A stretch of DNA of 64,000 nucleotides from Limnochorda sp. L945t (GTDB lineage: Bacteria; Bacillota; Limnochordia; Limnochordales; Geochordaceae), in contig NZ_CP141615.1 in the NCBI RefSeq assembly GCF_035593305.1, positions 1,612,001 to 1,676,000 on the forward strand, read 5' to 3'. A program made the position numbers and the translations under genes. Below are positions 33,872 through 42,872 of this stretch, one piece after another. The notes beneath the pieces were generated by a model. It was given only the letters and a program-made list of their open reading frames with translations. It did not search any database and was not told where the DNA came from. The number at the start of each line of letters is the position of its first letter. The first letter of the stretch is position 1.

Positions 33872-34899
33872 CGGGCTATTGCCCTAACTGCGACGAGACG
33901 CGGGAGCTTCGAACCGAGCGCCGCCGCGAGACCTACATGGTCCGCGACGAGCCCATCGAAGTCGAGGCCGATGTGCTCGTCTGCAGCACTTGCGGCCAGG
34001 CCGTCTTCGACGAGAAGCGCGACGAGCGCACCCTTCGCGCCGCTTACGACGTTTACCGGGCGCGCAAAGGGCTGCTCAAGCCTGATGAGATTCGGGAGCT
34101 GCGCGAGCGTTACGGCCTCTCGCAGCGCTCATTGGCGCGCCTTCTCGGATGGGGACTGGTGACGGTCCAGCGTTACGAACGGGGCGCCTTGCAGGACAAG
34201 TCCCACGACGACCTGCTTCGGGCTCTGGAGGATCCGAGCTTCGTGCTGGAGCTGCTGGACCGCCACGGGGACCGGTTGCCGGAGCGGGTCCGGCAGGCGG
34301 TGCGCAGCGCCGCGCTCGGGGCGGCCGCGTTGAGGTATCCCGTCAAACTCGCCCGGGAAGTAGAACGGGCCATTCTCGTGGACTACCACCGTCGTCCGGA
34401 CCTGCATGGCCTGCGCGCCTTCGACCTGGAACGGTTAGAGCAACTCGTCGTCTACCTGGCCCGGCGGTGCCCCGGGGCGTTCAAGACCAAGATGGCCAAA
34501 CTGCTGTGGCTCGCGGACTTCGGCCACTTTCGACTCCACCGAGTCTCCATCACAGGCCTCGCATACGCGCGCTATCCGTACGGACCGGCGCCCGACCACT
34601 TCGCTTCTGTAATGGCGGCTCTGGAAGAGCTCGGGACCGTGAGGGTGGTGGAGGGGGTGGCCGGCCCGTACCAGGGCGAGGTCGTCGAGGCCGTGCAGGA
34701 GGAGAGTCTTGATGAGTTCGCCGAGGCCGAGCGCCGTACCATCGACTGGGTAGTGGCGCGCTTCGGGCGCATGGTGGCTGCCGAGTTGAGCCGTCTTTCC
34801 CATGCGGAACCCTCGTGGGCCGAGCGAGCCGACGGCGACCTCATCCCCTATGCCGAGGCGGACCGCATCCGGATGCTGGACGGCCTGGAGGCCCGATAG
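33868..34899 (+). CDS. Panacea (DUF4065/SocA) domain antitoxin with MqsA-type zinc ribbon and HTH
   Basis: A 343-aa three-domain protein from GTG 33868 (GGAAGAGAGGG upstream). Residues 5-42 form a YgiT/MqsA zinc ribbon (Cys 5, 8, 39, 42). Residues ~70-113 are a HTH (EIRELRERYGLSQRSLARLL, WGLVTVQRYE). Residues ~186-335 are a Panacea domain (RLEQLVVYLARRCPGAFKTK, KLLWLADFGHFRLHR, YPYGPAPDHF). The order zinc ribbon-HTH-Panacea is known for PanA antitoxins. It should neutralise the 33509 product and repress the operon through the palindrome upstream. Intact. Confidence 0.85.
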   Translation: MTGYCPNCDETRELRTERRRETYMVRDEPIEVEADVLVCSTCGQAVFDEKRDERTLRAAYDVYRARKGLLKPDEIRELRERYGLSQRSLARLLGWGLVTVQRYERGALQDKSHDDLLRALEDPSFVLELLDRHGDRLPERVRQAVRSAALGAAALRYPVKLAREVERAILVDYHRRPDLHGLRAFDLERLEQLVVYLARRCPGAFKTKMAKLLWLADFGHFRLHRVSITGLAYARYPYGPAPDHFASVMAALEELGTVRVVEGVAGPYQGEVVEAVQEESLDEFAEAERRTIDWVVARFGRMVAAELSRLSHAEPSWAERADGDLIPYAEADRIRMLDGLEAR

Positions 34900-34974
34900 C
34901 CAGGACTGGCAGCCAGAGAACTGCTTATCGGGAGCTGCCGTGAGGTCACTGTTACTTACGGTTGGAGGCGACAA

Positions 34975-35070
34975 ATGACCCTCGACGATGTTTTCGCCGT
35001 CCTGGGCTTGAGTGTGGGCACTGGCGGAGGTATCGGACTCCTCGTCCGCTCTACCCGAGAGGGAACCTGA
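34975..35070 (+). CDS. Very small ORF with a good ribosome binding site
   Basis: ATG 34975 follows GGAGG at 6 nt. It encodes 31 aa: TLDDVFAVLGLSVGTGGGIG, LLVRSTREGT. The middle is hydrophobic and glycine-rich. IS3-type debris starts just after it, so it may be the 5' end of a longer gene or a genuine small membrane peptide. No family match is known to me. Confidence 0.35.
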   Translation: MTLDDVFAVLGLSVGTGGGIGLLVRSTREGT

Positions 35071-35104
35071 GCACGTCCCTAACGGAACGATGTGGGCCCA
35101 CGAC

Positions 35105-35764
35105 GGATCCTGAAAAAGCCGCGGCCTTCTTTGCTCGGGAGACCGACCGGACCCGGTAGCCGCGTTCCGGTTCGTGGAGCAGCAGAAGGCCGAGCATTCG
35201 GTGGCCATGGCGTGCCGGGTGCTGGACGTCTCCCCCAGCGGGTATTACGCATGGCGCCGCCACCCGCCCTCGCGGCGGGCCCAACAAGACCGGGCGCTCA
35301 TGGATCGCATCCGGGCCATCTCCATGCGGCCGGCCGGGGCACCTACGGAGCGCCCCGGGTGTAGGCGGAGCTGCGCATGGCTCACGGCGTCTCCTGCTCT
35401 CGCAAGCGGGTGGCCCGCCTGATGCGCCAGATGGGCCCGCAGGGCGCGCATCGACGCACGAACCGGGGCCTCACCCGGCGGGACCCTCGCCGTCCGGTCT
35501 TCCCCGACCGGGTGCAGCGGGTCTTTGCGGCCGACGCCCCGGATCGGTTGTGAGTGGCCGACCTCACCCAGCACCCCACCGAGGAAGGCTGGCTCTACCT
35601 GGCGACGGTCCTCGATGGCTTCTCCCGCCGGGTGGTGGACTGGGCCATAGGAGAGCACCCCACGGCGGAGCTGGTCATCGACGCCCTCAACATGGCGGTC
35701 GGGACTCGCCAACCGGCTGGCGGGCTGGTGCATCACTCCGACCACGGCGCCCAGTACTGGGGTT
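35105..35764 (+). pseudogene. IS3-family transposase: OrfA tail and OrfB with stops, C-terminally truncated
   Basis: KAAAFFARETDRTR at 35115-35157 is the OrfA end. OrfB follows: VEQQKAEHSVAMACRVLDVS, PSGYYAWRRHPPSRRAQQDR; then shifted frames with RRDPRRPVFPDRVQRVFAAD, an in-frame TGA at 35551, VADLTQHPTEEGWLYLATVL and DGFSRRVVDWAIGEHP, HHSDHGAQYWG. The first two DDE residues are present but the third (Glu) region is missing. The sequence ends exactly where another copy's left end begins. Confidence 0.85.
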
Positions 35765-36114
35765 GACCCGATCCCATGGACACCTGCACACTTGGGGCGG
35801 AGCCCCAACAAGGAGGGTGTCCTGTGCCACCAACCCGACCCGCGTATCCGCCGGAGTTTCGCGCCGAGGCCGTGCGGCTGGTGCGCACCTCCGGCAAGAC
35901 GCAGAAGGAGATCGCCGCCGACCTCGGGGTCTCCACCGAATCCCTACTCAAGTGGGTGCACCAGACCCAGATGGACGCCGGCGAGCGCGAGGGTCTAACG
36001 ACGGTCGAACGGGAAGAGCTGCAGCGGCTGCGCCGGGAGAACCGCATCCTTCGGGAAGAGCGAACGCTCCCGTTCCTGGCTGACGCGCCGGCAGATCTGC
36101 CTCACTCGGTATAA
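35765..36114 (+). mobile_element. IS3-family left-end fragment, second copy, with OrfA 5' part
   Basis: The left end (ttgacccgatcccatggac) matches 5579. OrfA starts at GTG 35824 behind AAGGAGG: PPEFRAEAVRLVRTSGKTQK, EIAADLGVSTESLLKWVHQT, VEREELQRLRRENRILREER, then it turns into noise and stops at 36114. OrfB is missing after the junction; ADAPADLPHSV suggests a later deletion near 36080. The element is dead. Confidence 0.8.
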
Positions 36115-36425
36115 CTCCCGATCTCCACGCTCATAGCTCGGTGAGCACTTCCCAGCTCGGCAAATGTGCCATTTGGTGTGAGGCATCGAGCTTCCTGCGT
36201 CAGGCAAGTCTCTCGGCAAGCGACAAGGAGGCACAGGCTCAGGTCAGGCGTAACGCGCCGAGAGTCACCATTTCCCAGTTATCCGAATAGGTAGCTTGCG
36301 GGCAATTCCGACAGACCAATGCGCTGGCCGCTCTCATTCTGCTTTTGCAGATTGCGGCGGTTCGTCTATCCTTGGGCGGCTTGACAAGCGGAACACTGCC
36401 GCGATAAGCTGCGGACCAGAGGGAG
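36115..36425. other. Intergenic stretch, no gene seen
   Basis: Lower-GC sequence with no protein-like frame. It probably includes the promoter for the pair at 36438-37519, but no clear -35/-10 pair could be chosen. Confidence 0.4.
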
Positions 36426-36437
36426 GTGCTCAGCGAC

Positions 36438-37250
36438 ATGCCCAACCAGGACGCCCAGCCAAGTGGGCGGAAGCGGAGCACTCGCTATCCTCAGGTATCT
36501 CTGAAGCGCTGCGAGGAGCTAGCCCGACAGCTCTACGCTTTGGGCGCTCGCCGCGTCCACGTCGACAAACTAGCCGAGGCCCTTGGGTACAGATCTGCGA
36601 AGTCGGGGGTCTTTCTGTCGCTGAAGGCCGCGGCGAGCTACTTTGGCCTAGTAGAGTACGAGGATCCCCAGTACCTCTCGTTGCCTGCGGATGTCATCGC
36701 CGCATATCACTCCGGGAGCGAGGCAGAGCTCCGCCGCCTCCGGGTGCAGGCAATCCGGCGGCCGCCCCTGTACCAGAAGCTCCTCAAGAAATACGAAGGA
36801 AAGCAGCTTCCTCCTCTCCGACGGTTGCAAGAGGAACTGTTTTTGTTCCCGGAGTACGGGATCCTTAAGGAGGCGGCCGAAGGAGCAGCCAAGGCCTTTA
36901 TCGAGTCGCTCAAGTATGCCGGCGTCGTTGACGAAAACGGCTTCGCGTCGTTTACTGAGTCGCAGCCCGAGAAAGCCCCAGCCGCGCTATCGACCTCGGA
37001 TACGCAGGGCCGAGGCCCCCAGCCAGAAGCGGCTGTTTCCGAGGAGCGTGAGACAAAGCCTGCCACACGGGAGGCGGAAGCGGGAACGACACGATACGAG
37101 AGGGACGTATATGACATTACGCTGGAGCTAGGGCAACGCGCTCACCTGGAGCTCCCCCCTTACTTGACGGATCGGGACAAGAAACGTCTCAAGGCCATTC
37201 TTGACGCCACTCCGGAGCCGTCATCAAGAGACGCGGTCGACCCTGCTTGA
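36438..37250 (+). CDS. Hypothetical protein resembling DUF5343-type regulators
   Basis: A 270-aa protein. The N-terminal half (YPQVSLKRCEELARQLYALG, HVDKLAEALGYRSAKSGVF, LKAAASYFGLVEYEDPQYLS) reads like a winged-helix domain similar to DUF5343. The central part is helical; residues ~175-220 are Pro/Glu/Ser-rich and probably unstructured; the C-terminus (LPPYLTDRDKKRLKAILDAT) is a short helix. ATG 36438 is preceded by GGGAGGTG; GTG 36426 is an alternative. GC content is lower than in neighbours, suggesting transfer. It forms an operon with 37274. Confidence 0.6.
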   Translation: MPNQDAQPSGRKRSTRYPQVSLKRCEELARQLYALGARRVHVDKLAEALGYRSAKSGVFLSLKAAASYFGLVEYEDPQYLSLPADVIAAYHSGSEAELRRLRVQAIRRPPLYQKLLKKYEGKQLPPLRRLQEELFLFPEYGILKEAAEGAAKAFIESLKYAGVVDENGFASFTESQPEKAPAALSTSDTQGRGPQPEAAVSEERETKPATREAEAGTTRYERDVYDITLELGQRAHLELPPYLTDRDKKRLKAILDATPEPSSRDAVDPA

Positions 37251-37273
37251 GGAGAAAGGGTGGGCAGTCTTCT

Positions 37274-37519
37274 ATGAGTGCCACTTGTCGCGACGCCTTG
37301 GCCGGATGGGAGCTCTACAAGGCTTCTCACTTCTTGCTGAGTCTCAATGAGCTAAATGAAGTGCTCCGCGCTAAGGGATACCACCCAGTTTCCCTGCGCA
37401 CATTTGATCACTATCAGAGACTGCGCCGTCACGGGATCGCCCACTACGTACCGATAAACCAGTTGGATGTAGACGTTGCTCGGCAGCGCGCTTGGCAGCT
37501 TTCAGGCCCAAACGACTGA
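37274..37519 (+). CDS. Small hypothetical protein downstream of the DUF5343-like gene
   Basis: An 81-aa protein (WELYKASHFLLSLNELNEVL, RAKGYHPVSLRTFDHYQRLR, RHGIAHYVPINQLDVDVARQ) that looks like a winged-helix/HTH-type DNA-binding module. It may be a truncated N-terminus of a longer protein, because the region after it is debris. ATG 37274 has no close site; TTG 37247, overlapping the upstream TGA, is an alternative start. Partner of 36438 by spacing and shared lower GC. Confidence 0.5.
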   Translation: MSATCRDALAGWELYKASHFLLSLNELNEVLRAKGYHPVSLRTFDHYQRLRRHGIAHYVPINQLDVDVARQRAWQLSGPND

Positions 37520-37770
37520 ATGGGGAAGCGGGCGTCTTTCCGGATCTAGGTCAGGTCGAGCCGCGGACGCGTCCTCTAGGTCAGAAGCTACCGCCACGAG
37601 GGCCCCTCAGGCACTGGCGTACTCGGGCGCCAGGGCGACGCGTTACGCCCCAGCGCCTCGTCTCGGCCCGCAGGCGCCGGTCAAGCCGCCACCCCGAGGC
37701 ATCGCAGACGCCACCCTGGCACGCTCGGCAGACGCGGAAGCGCACGGGCAACCTTCGGCGCGGGGGACCC
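37520..37770. other. Stretch without a gene
   Basis: GC-rich sequence with only arginine/proline-rich frames; nothing supported. Confidence 0.4.
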
Positions 37771-37784
37771 CTTCGGCCCGGTTT

Positions 37785-38150
37785 TGGAGGCCATCGCCGG
37801 CCTGCACGTGGTCGTCGTCGACGGCGAGACCATCGGCCTGAACCCAGCCGGAGCCGTGGTGGTCGGGCGCAACGTCGGATTCAATCGGCGCACGCTGATG
37901 GCCTACGGCCGGCGCGTGGGCGGGCCGCCGGAGCTGGCGCGCTTCGCTGACACTTATGAGATGGCGCGCCCGTTCGTCGGCGTTCCCGACCTACCGCGTT
38001 AGGGTCTCTGCGAGAACCTGGCGATTCGCACAAAGCCGAAGCAGCGGGCGCCGCACGCCGTCGACATGGCGGTGAAGCTTCTATTGCACCTCCATCCGCT
38101 GGTTGCGGCCGGCACCGAAGAGAGCCGCGCAGTGACACGGGCCGTCCGCG
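37785..38150 (+). pseudogene. DnaQ-like 3'-5' exonuclease remnant
   Basis: One frame gives LHVVVVDGETIGLNP (ExoI motif D-x-E-T-x-G-L) joined too early to VVVGRNVGFNRRTLMAYGRR and FADTYEMARPFVGVPDLPR (ExoII), then an in-frame TAG at about 38000, then LCENLAIRTKPKQRAPHAVD and LLLHLHPLV (ExoIII HxxxxxD). The motif order is correct, but a deletion and a nonsense codon make it inactive. Confidence 0.6.
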
Positions 38151-38748
38151 ACGCTTTCGAGCCCTCCGCCGACGAGACCGCATCGCTGGACCAAGCCGGT
38201 CGGCTCGCTTCGCCCGGCCCGCTGCTCAAGGCAGCTGCTTCACGAGGTGGTGGCAGACGGCTGGACGGCGCGCCAGCGCTACGCGCGGCTGCCGAGCTAT
38301 CTCGACACGGGGATGTTCCCCAAACACGTGGCGTAGGAGCCGGCTCAACCTGCGTAAGCACCCGGTGCACAGCGGACCGCACCGCGTCGTGCGGCAGGAC
38401 AAAGGGAGCCGATTCGTGGTGGAGGGCCGACCTCTCTTACTGGGCGGGTCGCCCCCGGATCGACTGCATCGAGTTCATGGTGATGCCTGACCTCATGGCG
38501 CGGACCTGGGCGCCGGAGGCCGGGGACTCGGATCTCATCCAGTCGCCGCTGCCTCCCCCGGATGTGGCGTGGGGAGCCTGCTTAGCGGCCGACCGCGCGT
38601 TGCCCTTCCGTCCGGCTGCCGTACCCGATGATGGCGGCGGTCAGGCGCCGAGGGATTCGGGGACAGAGGGGGTACCTCGGCCGGCGCAATGCGGTCTTTC
38701 CTGGACAAGCATCGCGTTGTCGGCACCGTGCCGCGGCGGAGCCCGCCG
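38151..38748. other. Stretch with unassigned gene remnants
   Basis: Near 38225-38335 a frame gives LHEVVADGWTARQRYARLPS and YLDTGMFPKHVA before a stop, protein-like but of unknown family. The rest (38340-38748) holds nothing supportable. Confidence 0.4.
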
Positions 38749-39228
38749 TCACTCAACCGAGGGAAACCCCATCAGGGCGCGCAGGTAGGCGATCTGCCCC
38801 GTGTGGTAGGCTTCGTGCTCGAGGTAGCCCACGACCTAGGCGAAACGTTCGAAGCGGCCCTCGGCGTCGGGCGCCAGGAGAGCCTGCGGGGTGAAGGCAC
38901 CGTAGGTCTCGACCCAGGCCCGTTGGAGGGCTGCGAAGCCCTCGAGCTCGGCCGCCCAGGCGGCGGCGTCCGGGCGCTGGGGCGGGCCCCAGTCCCGGTC
39001 CAGCGGGGCCGCCGGCCGGCCCGCTAGGCTGTCCATGAAGCGCTGCTTCCAGATGGCCACGTGACGGACGATCTCCCGGATGCAGTGGCGCTCGGGCGAC
39101 GGCCGCCACAGCGCCTGCTCCGCCGACAGGTCTTTGACCTGGCGCCAGATGGGCGCGTGGCTGTAGTTGCGCCCGTCGAACAGGCGCTCCACCGCATCCC
39201 GCAGGGCCGCTCCCAGCGCATCGGACAT
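38749..39228 (-). pseudogene. DinB-family protein interrupted by a TAG codon
   Basis: From ATG 39228: LGAALRDAVERLFDGRNYSH, APIWRQVKDLSAEQALWRPS, IREIVRHVAIWKQRFMDS. The frame then meets TAG at 38836-38838 and continues VVGYLEHEAYHTGQIAYLRA, LMGFPSVE to a stop at 38749. The DinB fold needs the last helix with its metal-binding His (HEAYHTGQ), so the truncated product is inactive. An intact relative lies at 49846-50334. Confidence 0.75.
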
Positions 39229-39234
39229 GGCCTC

Positions 39235-39420
39235 GCACCTCCGTCCCGGTTCTGCGGCCCATGCCTCGCAATCCGCCCGAAGGGCTTCGTAGCCTCGGTT
39301 GACCTCGGCGATATAGCGTTGCCGCTTGATTTCCTTGTGCGCCAGCTCCCACAAGCGATGACTCACCACCCGAATCGCCGCCGCGAGATCGGAGGGGTCC
39401 CCTTACTGGTGCTTATGGTC
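39235..39420 (-). pseudogene. RHH/CopG-type antitoxin remnant
   Basis: Two frames together read PSDLAAAIRVVSHRLWELAH and KEIKRQRYIAEVNRGYEALR, ADCEAWAAEPGRR, typical of short CopG-like antitoxins (YIAEVNRGYEALRADPEAW). It is frameshifted near 39365 and fused in frame to the DinB pseudogene. 39421-39657 holds nothing recognisable. Confidence 0.5.
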
Positions 39421-39657
39421 TTGTAGCCACCTGGCGATAACATCCAGCTGCCGGTCGACTGGGCCGAAGGTAGCCGCCGACGAGCCGGTGCGCCCGGTCA
39501 GCATCGTCCTGCGGCTCATCTGCCCCAACGCGGGCGCAGGCCGGCCCTCTTAAGGGGCGAGAGGCCGGGTGTCGACGAGCGGCGGCCCCCCATGATGCAC
39601 CTGGCGGCTCGCGCCACGGGGGCCGCCGGCCTTCCTCGACGGACCTCTCCCCCTTTT

Positions 39658-39870
39658 TCAGCGATATACGTCTCGACGATGGCCGACATGGAGCACCGTG
39701 ATGCGGTGCCGCGTATCGTCGATTTCGTAAATCACCCGGTAGTCGCCTACTCGAATGCGCCAACCTTCACGGCCCGTTAGCTTGCGACCATCCGGCGGTC
39801 TCGGGTTAGCTGCAAGTTCCCTGATGGCATCCCGCACCCGTGCGTAAACCTCGTCTGGCAAAGGCCGCCT
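39658..39870 (-). pseudogene. RelE-type toxin, N-terminally truncated
   Basis: LPDEVYARVRDAIRELAANP, RPPDGRKLTGREGWRIRVGD, YRVIYEIDDTRHRITVLHVG HRRDVYR: the best preserved of three copies but still missing the first ~20 residues. It is joined out of frame to the antitoxin gene by a deletion. The catalytic Arg/Tyr residues near the end are kept. Confidence 0.7.
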
Positions 39871-40036
39871 GCTCAAACGGGACTGCCTCGTCTCCCGACG
39901 CCTTTGCGGCGTCATAGGCTCGGATAGACTCCAGCTCCTCGAGTTCCTCCAGCATCCGCTCGTATTCGGCCGGGTCGAGCACAACCCCGGTTCGGCAGCC
40001 TTGCTCGTCAACCAGGTACCGTACTTGCGTTCCCAT
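39850..40036 (-). pseudogene. RelB-like antitoxin truncated into its toxin
   Basis: From ATG 40036: GTQVRYLVDEQGCRTGVVLD, PAEYERMLEELEELESIRAY, DAAKASGDEAVPFEQAA, then the frame runs out of homology where a deletion joined it to the RelE gene in another frame (near 39865). Sister of the intact antitoxin at 31573. 40037-40294 holds no gene. Confidence 0.65.
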
Positions 40037-40294
40037 GGCTCCCTCCGTCCATACATCCTTCCTCCGTCCGGCGCGCCTTTCATGGAGGCCTCAAGGCTGT
40101 TGACGATGCAGCCGAGGCCCTGAAGGGCATCCAGCCCCGGCGCTATCCTATCACGTTGGTAGGGCTCCTCACGCAACTGACAGCGCCTACGTCTGCCGTC
40201 CGGAGCTACGCCCCCGGCGACAAGATGGGCCAGCCAAAGAAGACGCAACCCGTTCTGCAAGCGCGGCGCTGGGTCACCGAGGCCCTGCTGACCG

Positions 40295-40651
40295 CTATCG
40301 TTCGCGAGGCCGGGTTCCCCCAAAGCCCGCGTGACGCTGGCGCTCCCCGACGTCGGCAGGTATCGTGACCTTGCGGGCAGGGCCCGATGGGCGCTGGAAA
40401 GGCTCGGCCTCGCGCATGGCCCGCTTCCAGGCTTCGCGGGGCGCCAGCCGTAACGCGGCTTTCAGCCCGACGTTGCGGAGCAACAAAGCCAGCGGCCTCA
40501 GCCGGGCCTCCGGATGCTCCGGCCCGTTGATCAGGTAACCTCTTACGAGTTCGAGCTTCTTCGGCGCAAAACGCGCATACAACTCGACATCGACGGGGGC
40601 ACCATCAGGGCCCACGCAGGGCCAATCCGGTTCCGGTGAATAGTGCATCAT
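40295..40651 (-). CDS. Hypothetical protein (Uma2-associated type)
   Basis: About 118 aa from ATG 40651 (or 40648), with GGAGGTG just upstream. The core LYARFAPKKLELVRGYLING, PEHPEARLRPLALLLRNVGL, KAALRLAPREAWKRAM looks like a conserved small family often near Uma2 genes. The last ~35 residues are low-complexity. A broken Uma2 gene lies upstream on the same strand. Function unknown. Confidence 0.55.
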   Translation of the reverse strand: MMHYSPEPDWPCVGPDGAPVDVELYARFAPKKLELVRGYLINGPEHPEARLRPLALLLRNVGLKAALRLAPREAWKRAMREAEPFQRPSGPARKVTIPADVGERQRHAGFGGTRPRER

Positions 40652-40789
40652 CACCACCTCCGGGCGTCGTGCCTGGCCTGAAGGCTTCGCCAGTGGCAAC
40701 GGGGCTTCCTTGCGTGACCCCCGCCCATCGCCACGGGCTCTGGCTGCATGCCGCATCGAAGCCTGGGCGAAACATGCCCAGGACGCTCG

Positions 40790-40985
40790 GCCAGCTCTTG
40801 GAAGCCCACGGCCATGCATGTCGACACGCCGTCGACATTCGGTCCATCTCCATCAGCCGTTGGCGGTGATCCCGCAGATGGCGCAGGTGTCGGCAATGAA
40901 AGCGACATCGGGCGCCCGAACCGTGTCAGGGCTCTGGGCGAACAAAAACCCATCTCCCCTGCCACGCGCCCCAGCCGTTGCTGAC
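40790..40985 (-). pseudogene. Uma2-family central fragment
   Basis: The minus frame FLFAQSPDTVRAPDVAFIAD is the Uma2 GFxLxxxPDTVRAPDVAFI block; other frames have a GRGFPRAG-like continuation. Start and end of the gene are missing. Third Uma2 remnant in the window. Confidence 0.65.
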
Positions 40986-41085
40986 GCGCGAAGGGGGCCA
41001 GGAGCCCGGCGAGGAGCCCCGCGACGATACCATGCTCGGCCCCACGGGGAGCTATTTCTCTCAGCTCCTTTCTCTGAAGCCGGGC

Positions 41086-41613
41086 CTACTCGGAGGGTGG
41101 CCGTCGGCCCCTTCCTTCTGCCTTGTCTACCAGGTCACGCAGCCATACGGCCTTACCGGCCGCGCGACGGCACAGCTCCCGGTCGTTGCTCAGGATATGA
41201 ACGTCGGTCTCCCTCGCCCGACATACCAGGTATTCGTCGACCATATCCCCCTTGCCCAGCGCCTGCAGGCTCAGGGCGGCTATGACGCATTCGCGTTGCT
41301 CACATTCGACTTCCGGGGCTTGGGCTAAACGAAGTACCCGCTCGGCGGCCTCGGCGGCAGGGAGCTGGAAAACCGCCGCATGCTGCAGGGTGGCCACTGT
41401 CTCCAGTACCACGAGGGGGGTTAGCAGCAGGCGGTCACCGGCCGCGCCCACCCGGTCGATAAACGCATCCAGCGCGCGGTAGAGCGCCCGGAGATGGGGG
41501 TCGACGGCAGCGGCCGGGGCACCTGGGCTGTGCTCCGGGCGGGTGAGCAGGTAGAGAACGATGTTGGTGTCCAGCAGCCAGGTGGTCATCCGCTCGATGC
41601 CCGCGTCGATCAC
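41086..41613 (-). CDS. PIN-domain toxin (VapC family)
   Basis: A 167-175-aa PIN ribonuclease. TTWLLDTNIVLYLLTRPEHS carries the first Asp, LLTPLVVLETVATLQHAA the Glu, and ECVIAALSLQALGKGDMVDE, ARETDVHILSNDRELCR the later acidic residues. GTG 41613 overlaps the antitoxin stop (GTGA); ATG 41589 is the alternative start. A heavily decayed copy of the pair lies at 47640-48185. Confidence 0.85.
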   Translation of the reverse strand: MIDAGIERMTTWLLDTNIVLYLLTRPEHSPGAPAAAVDPHLRALYRALDAFIDRVGAAGDRLLLTPLVVLETVATLQHAAVFQLPAAEAAERVLRLAQAPEVECEQRECVIAALSLQALGKGDMVDEYLVCRARETDVHILSNDRELCRRAAGKAVWLRDLVDKAEGRGRRPPSE

Positions 41614-41966
41614 TTGAGGGGCTGGTTGACCGAAGCCGCGGCCTCCCGGAGGGCCTTAGCGTAAGCAACCAACCCCGCCGAGCGACGGGACGCCCCCCAT
41701 CGCTCAGCCAGCCCTCGGCGCCCCTCTCGAATGGCCTGTCGAACCGTCTCCTCGTCCAGGGGGTGGCGGGGCTTGACCAGCCCTCGGAGGTCCTTGAGCG
41801 ACGTCGGCCGGGGAAGCACGATGATGCGTGCCTCTCGCTCGCTGACCGCTTCGACGAGGAGGTCGTCCCCGACCTCGATGCCCAGCCGCTCGCGAACGGC
41901 CTTCGGCATCGTAATCTGCCCCTTAGGGAGCACCCTTACCACGCCCATCGGATGACCGTCCCTCAT
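41610..41966 (-). CDS. SpoVT/AbrB-type antitoxin of the VapC toxin
   Basis: About 118 aa from ATG 41966. GVVRVLPKGQITMPKAVRER, LGIEVGDDLLVEAVSEREAR form an AbrB domain; LKDLRGLVKPRHPLDEETVR, QAIREGRRGLAERWG is the toxin-binding tail. ATG 41948 is another possible start. It overlaps the toxin gene by 4 nt and probably autoregulates. 41967-42223 contains no gene. Confidence 0.85.
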   Translation of the reverse strand: MRDGHPMGVVRVLPKGQITMPKAVRERLGIEVGDDLLVEAVSEREARIIVLPRPTSLKDLRGLVKPRHPLDEETVRQAIREGRRGLAERWGASRRSAGLVAYAKALREAAASVNQPLK

Positions 41967-42223
41967 CTGCAGTCTACCGCCTCCTACGAAAGCTGTCCAG
42001 GTCAGACATGCGGCCGGCACGTAGGAGTCTCGCCGCCTGGTAGGACGATTATGCGGGAGCCTCTTACGAGTAGACCGCACGGAACGAGGTCAGCTCGGGC
42101 AGACGCAACAGATCGGGGAACGCGACGGCGTGGAGCTGAACGAGTGGCTGCAAGCCAGCGTGCACTGGCACGTAACGCTTCCGGCGGACTCGCCCGGCGA
42201 GGGGGGCGGGTCGGGCCCAGCGC

Positions 42224-42781
42224 TTAGGGTTGCAAGGAAGGGGCCACAAGCTCCCCGTGGGGCGAAAACAGCCCCACGCCCGCCTGCCGGGCCGCCTCCT
42301 CGGCGCCCGAGTAAATCACCAGTCCGAACACCACCGGCACGATCGGTTCGGGGAAGCCCTCGCGACGCACGGCGGCCACGAAGGCGGGTTGACGGGCTTT
42401 GGCGAGGACCTGATCCATGGGGGTGCGGTACTACACTCGTCCCTTCACCTCCGTGGCCAGCGTGAAGACCCGCCCCTCCGCCTCCACTGCTACGACCAGG
42501 TCCATTTCCCCGTCGAAGACCACCGGGGTCGCCTTGAGCACCTTCCAGCCCTTGCGCCGCAGGATCTCCGGTACGAGGTCCTGAGCGATCTGCTCATGTG
42601 CCGGGCCCCACCGTTCTTCCATGTGACCGATGGTCTGCGTCAGCGCATCGACCCTTGCCGTCAACGTCTCCAGCCGTGCCTCGGTGCGCCGTTGAGGCCA
42701 CGTCTTCGCGCAAGAGCCGGATTACGTCTTCCTTCAGCACCAAGTACAAGCCTCCTTCGGCCTCCCGCCCGTAGTTTACCA
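42224..42781 (-). pseudogene. PD-(D/E)XK nuclease-like (DUF3782-type) protein with frameshift and TAG
   Basis: The N-terminal piece EGGLYLVLKEDVIRLLREDV is in one frame; after a shift near 42660 the main frame reads LTQTIGHMEERWGPAHEQIA, VPEILRRKGWKVLKATPVVF, DGEMDLVVAVEAEGRVFTLA TEVKGR (nuclease D...ExK motif). A TAG at 42433-42431 then separates ARQPAFVAAVRREGFPEPIV and VVFGLVIYSGAEEAARQ. Removing the two lesions gives one continuous protein. Confidence 0.65.
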
Positions 42782-42872
42782 TGGACGACTTTGATGGCCG
42801 CCGGCCCCGGGGAGTGGGCGATGGCAACGCTACCCGTCCTGTCGAGCCCCCGCTGCCAGGGTGACGGTCCGG

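Noticed and set aside
38836-38838. TAG in the DinB-like gene as pyrrolysine
   Set aside because: The codon is not at a functional site, no pyl context is visible, and a nearby DinB gene is intact; simple nonsense is more likely.
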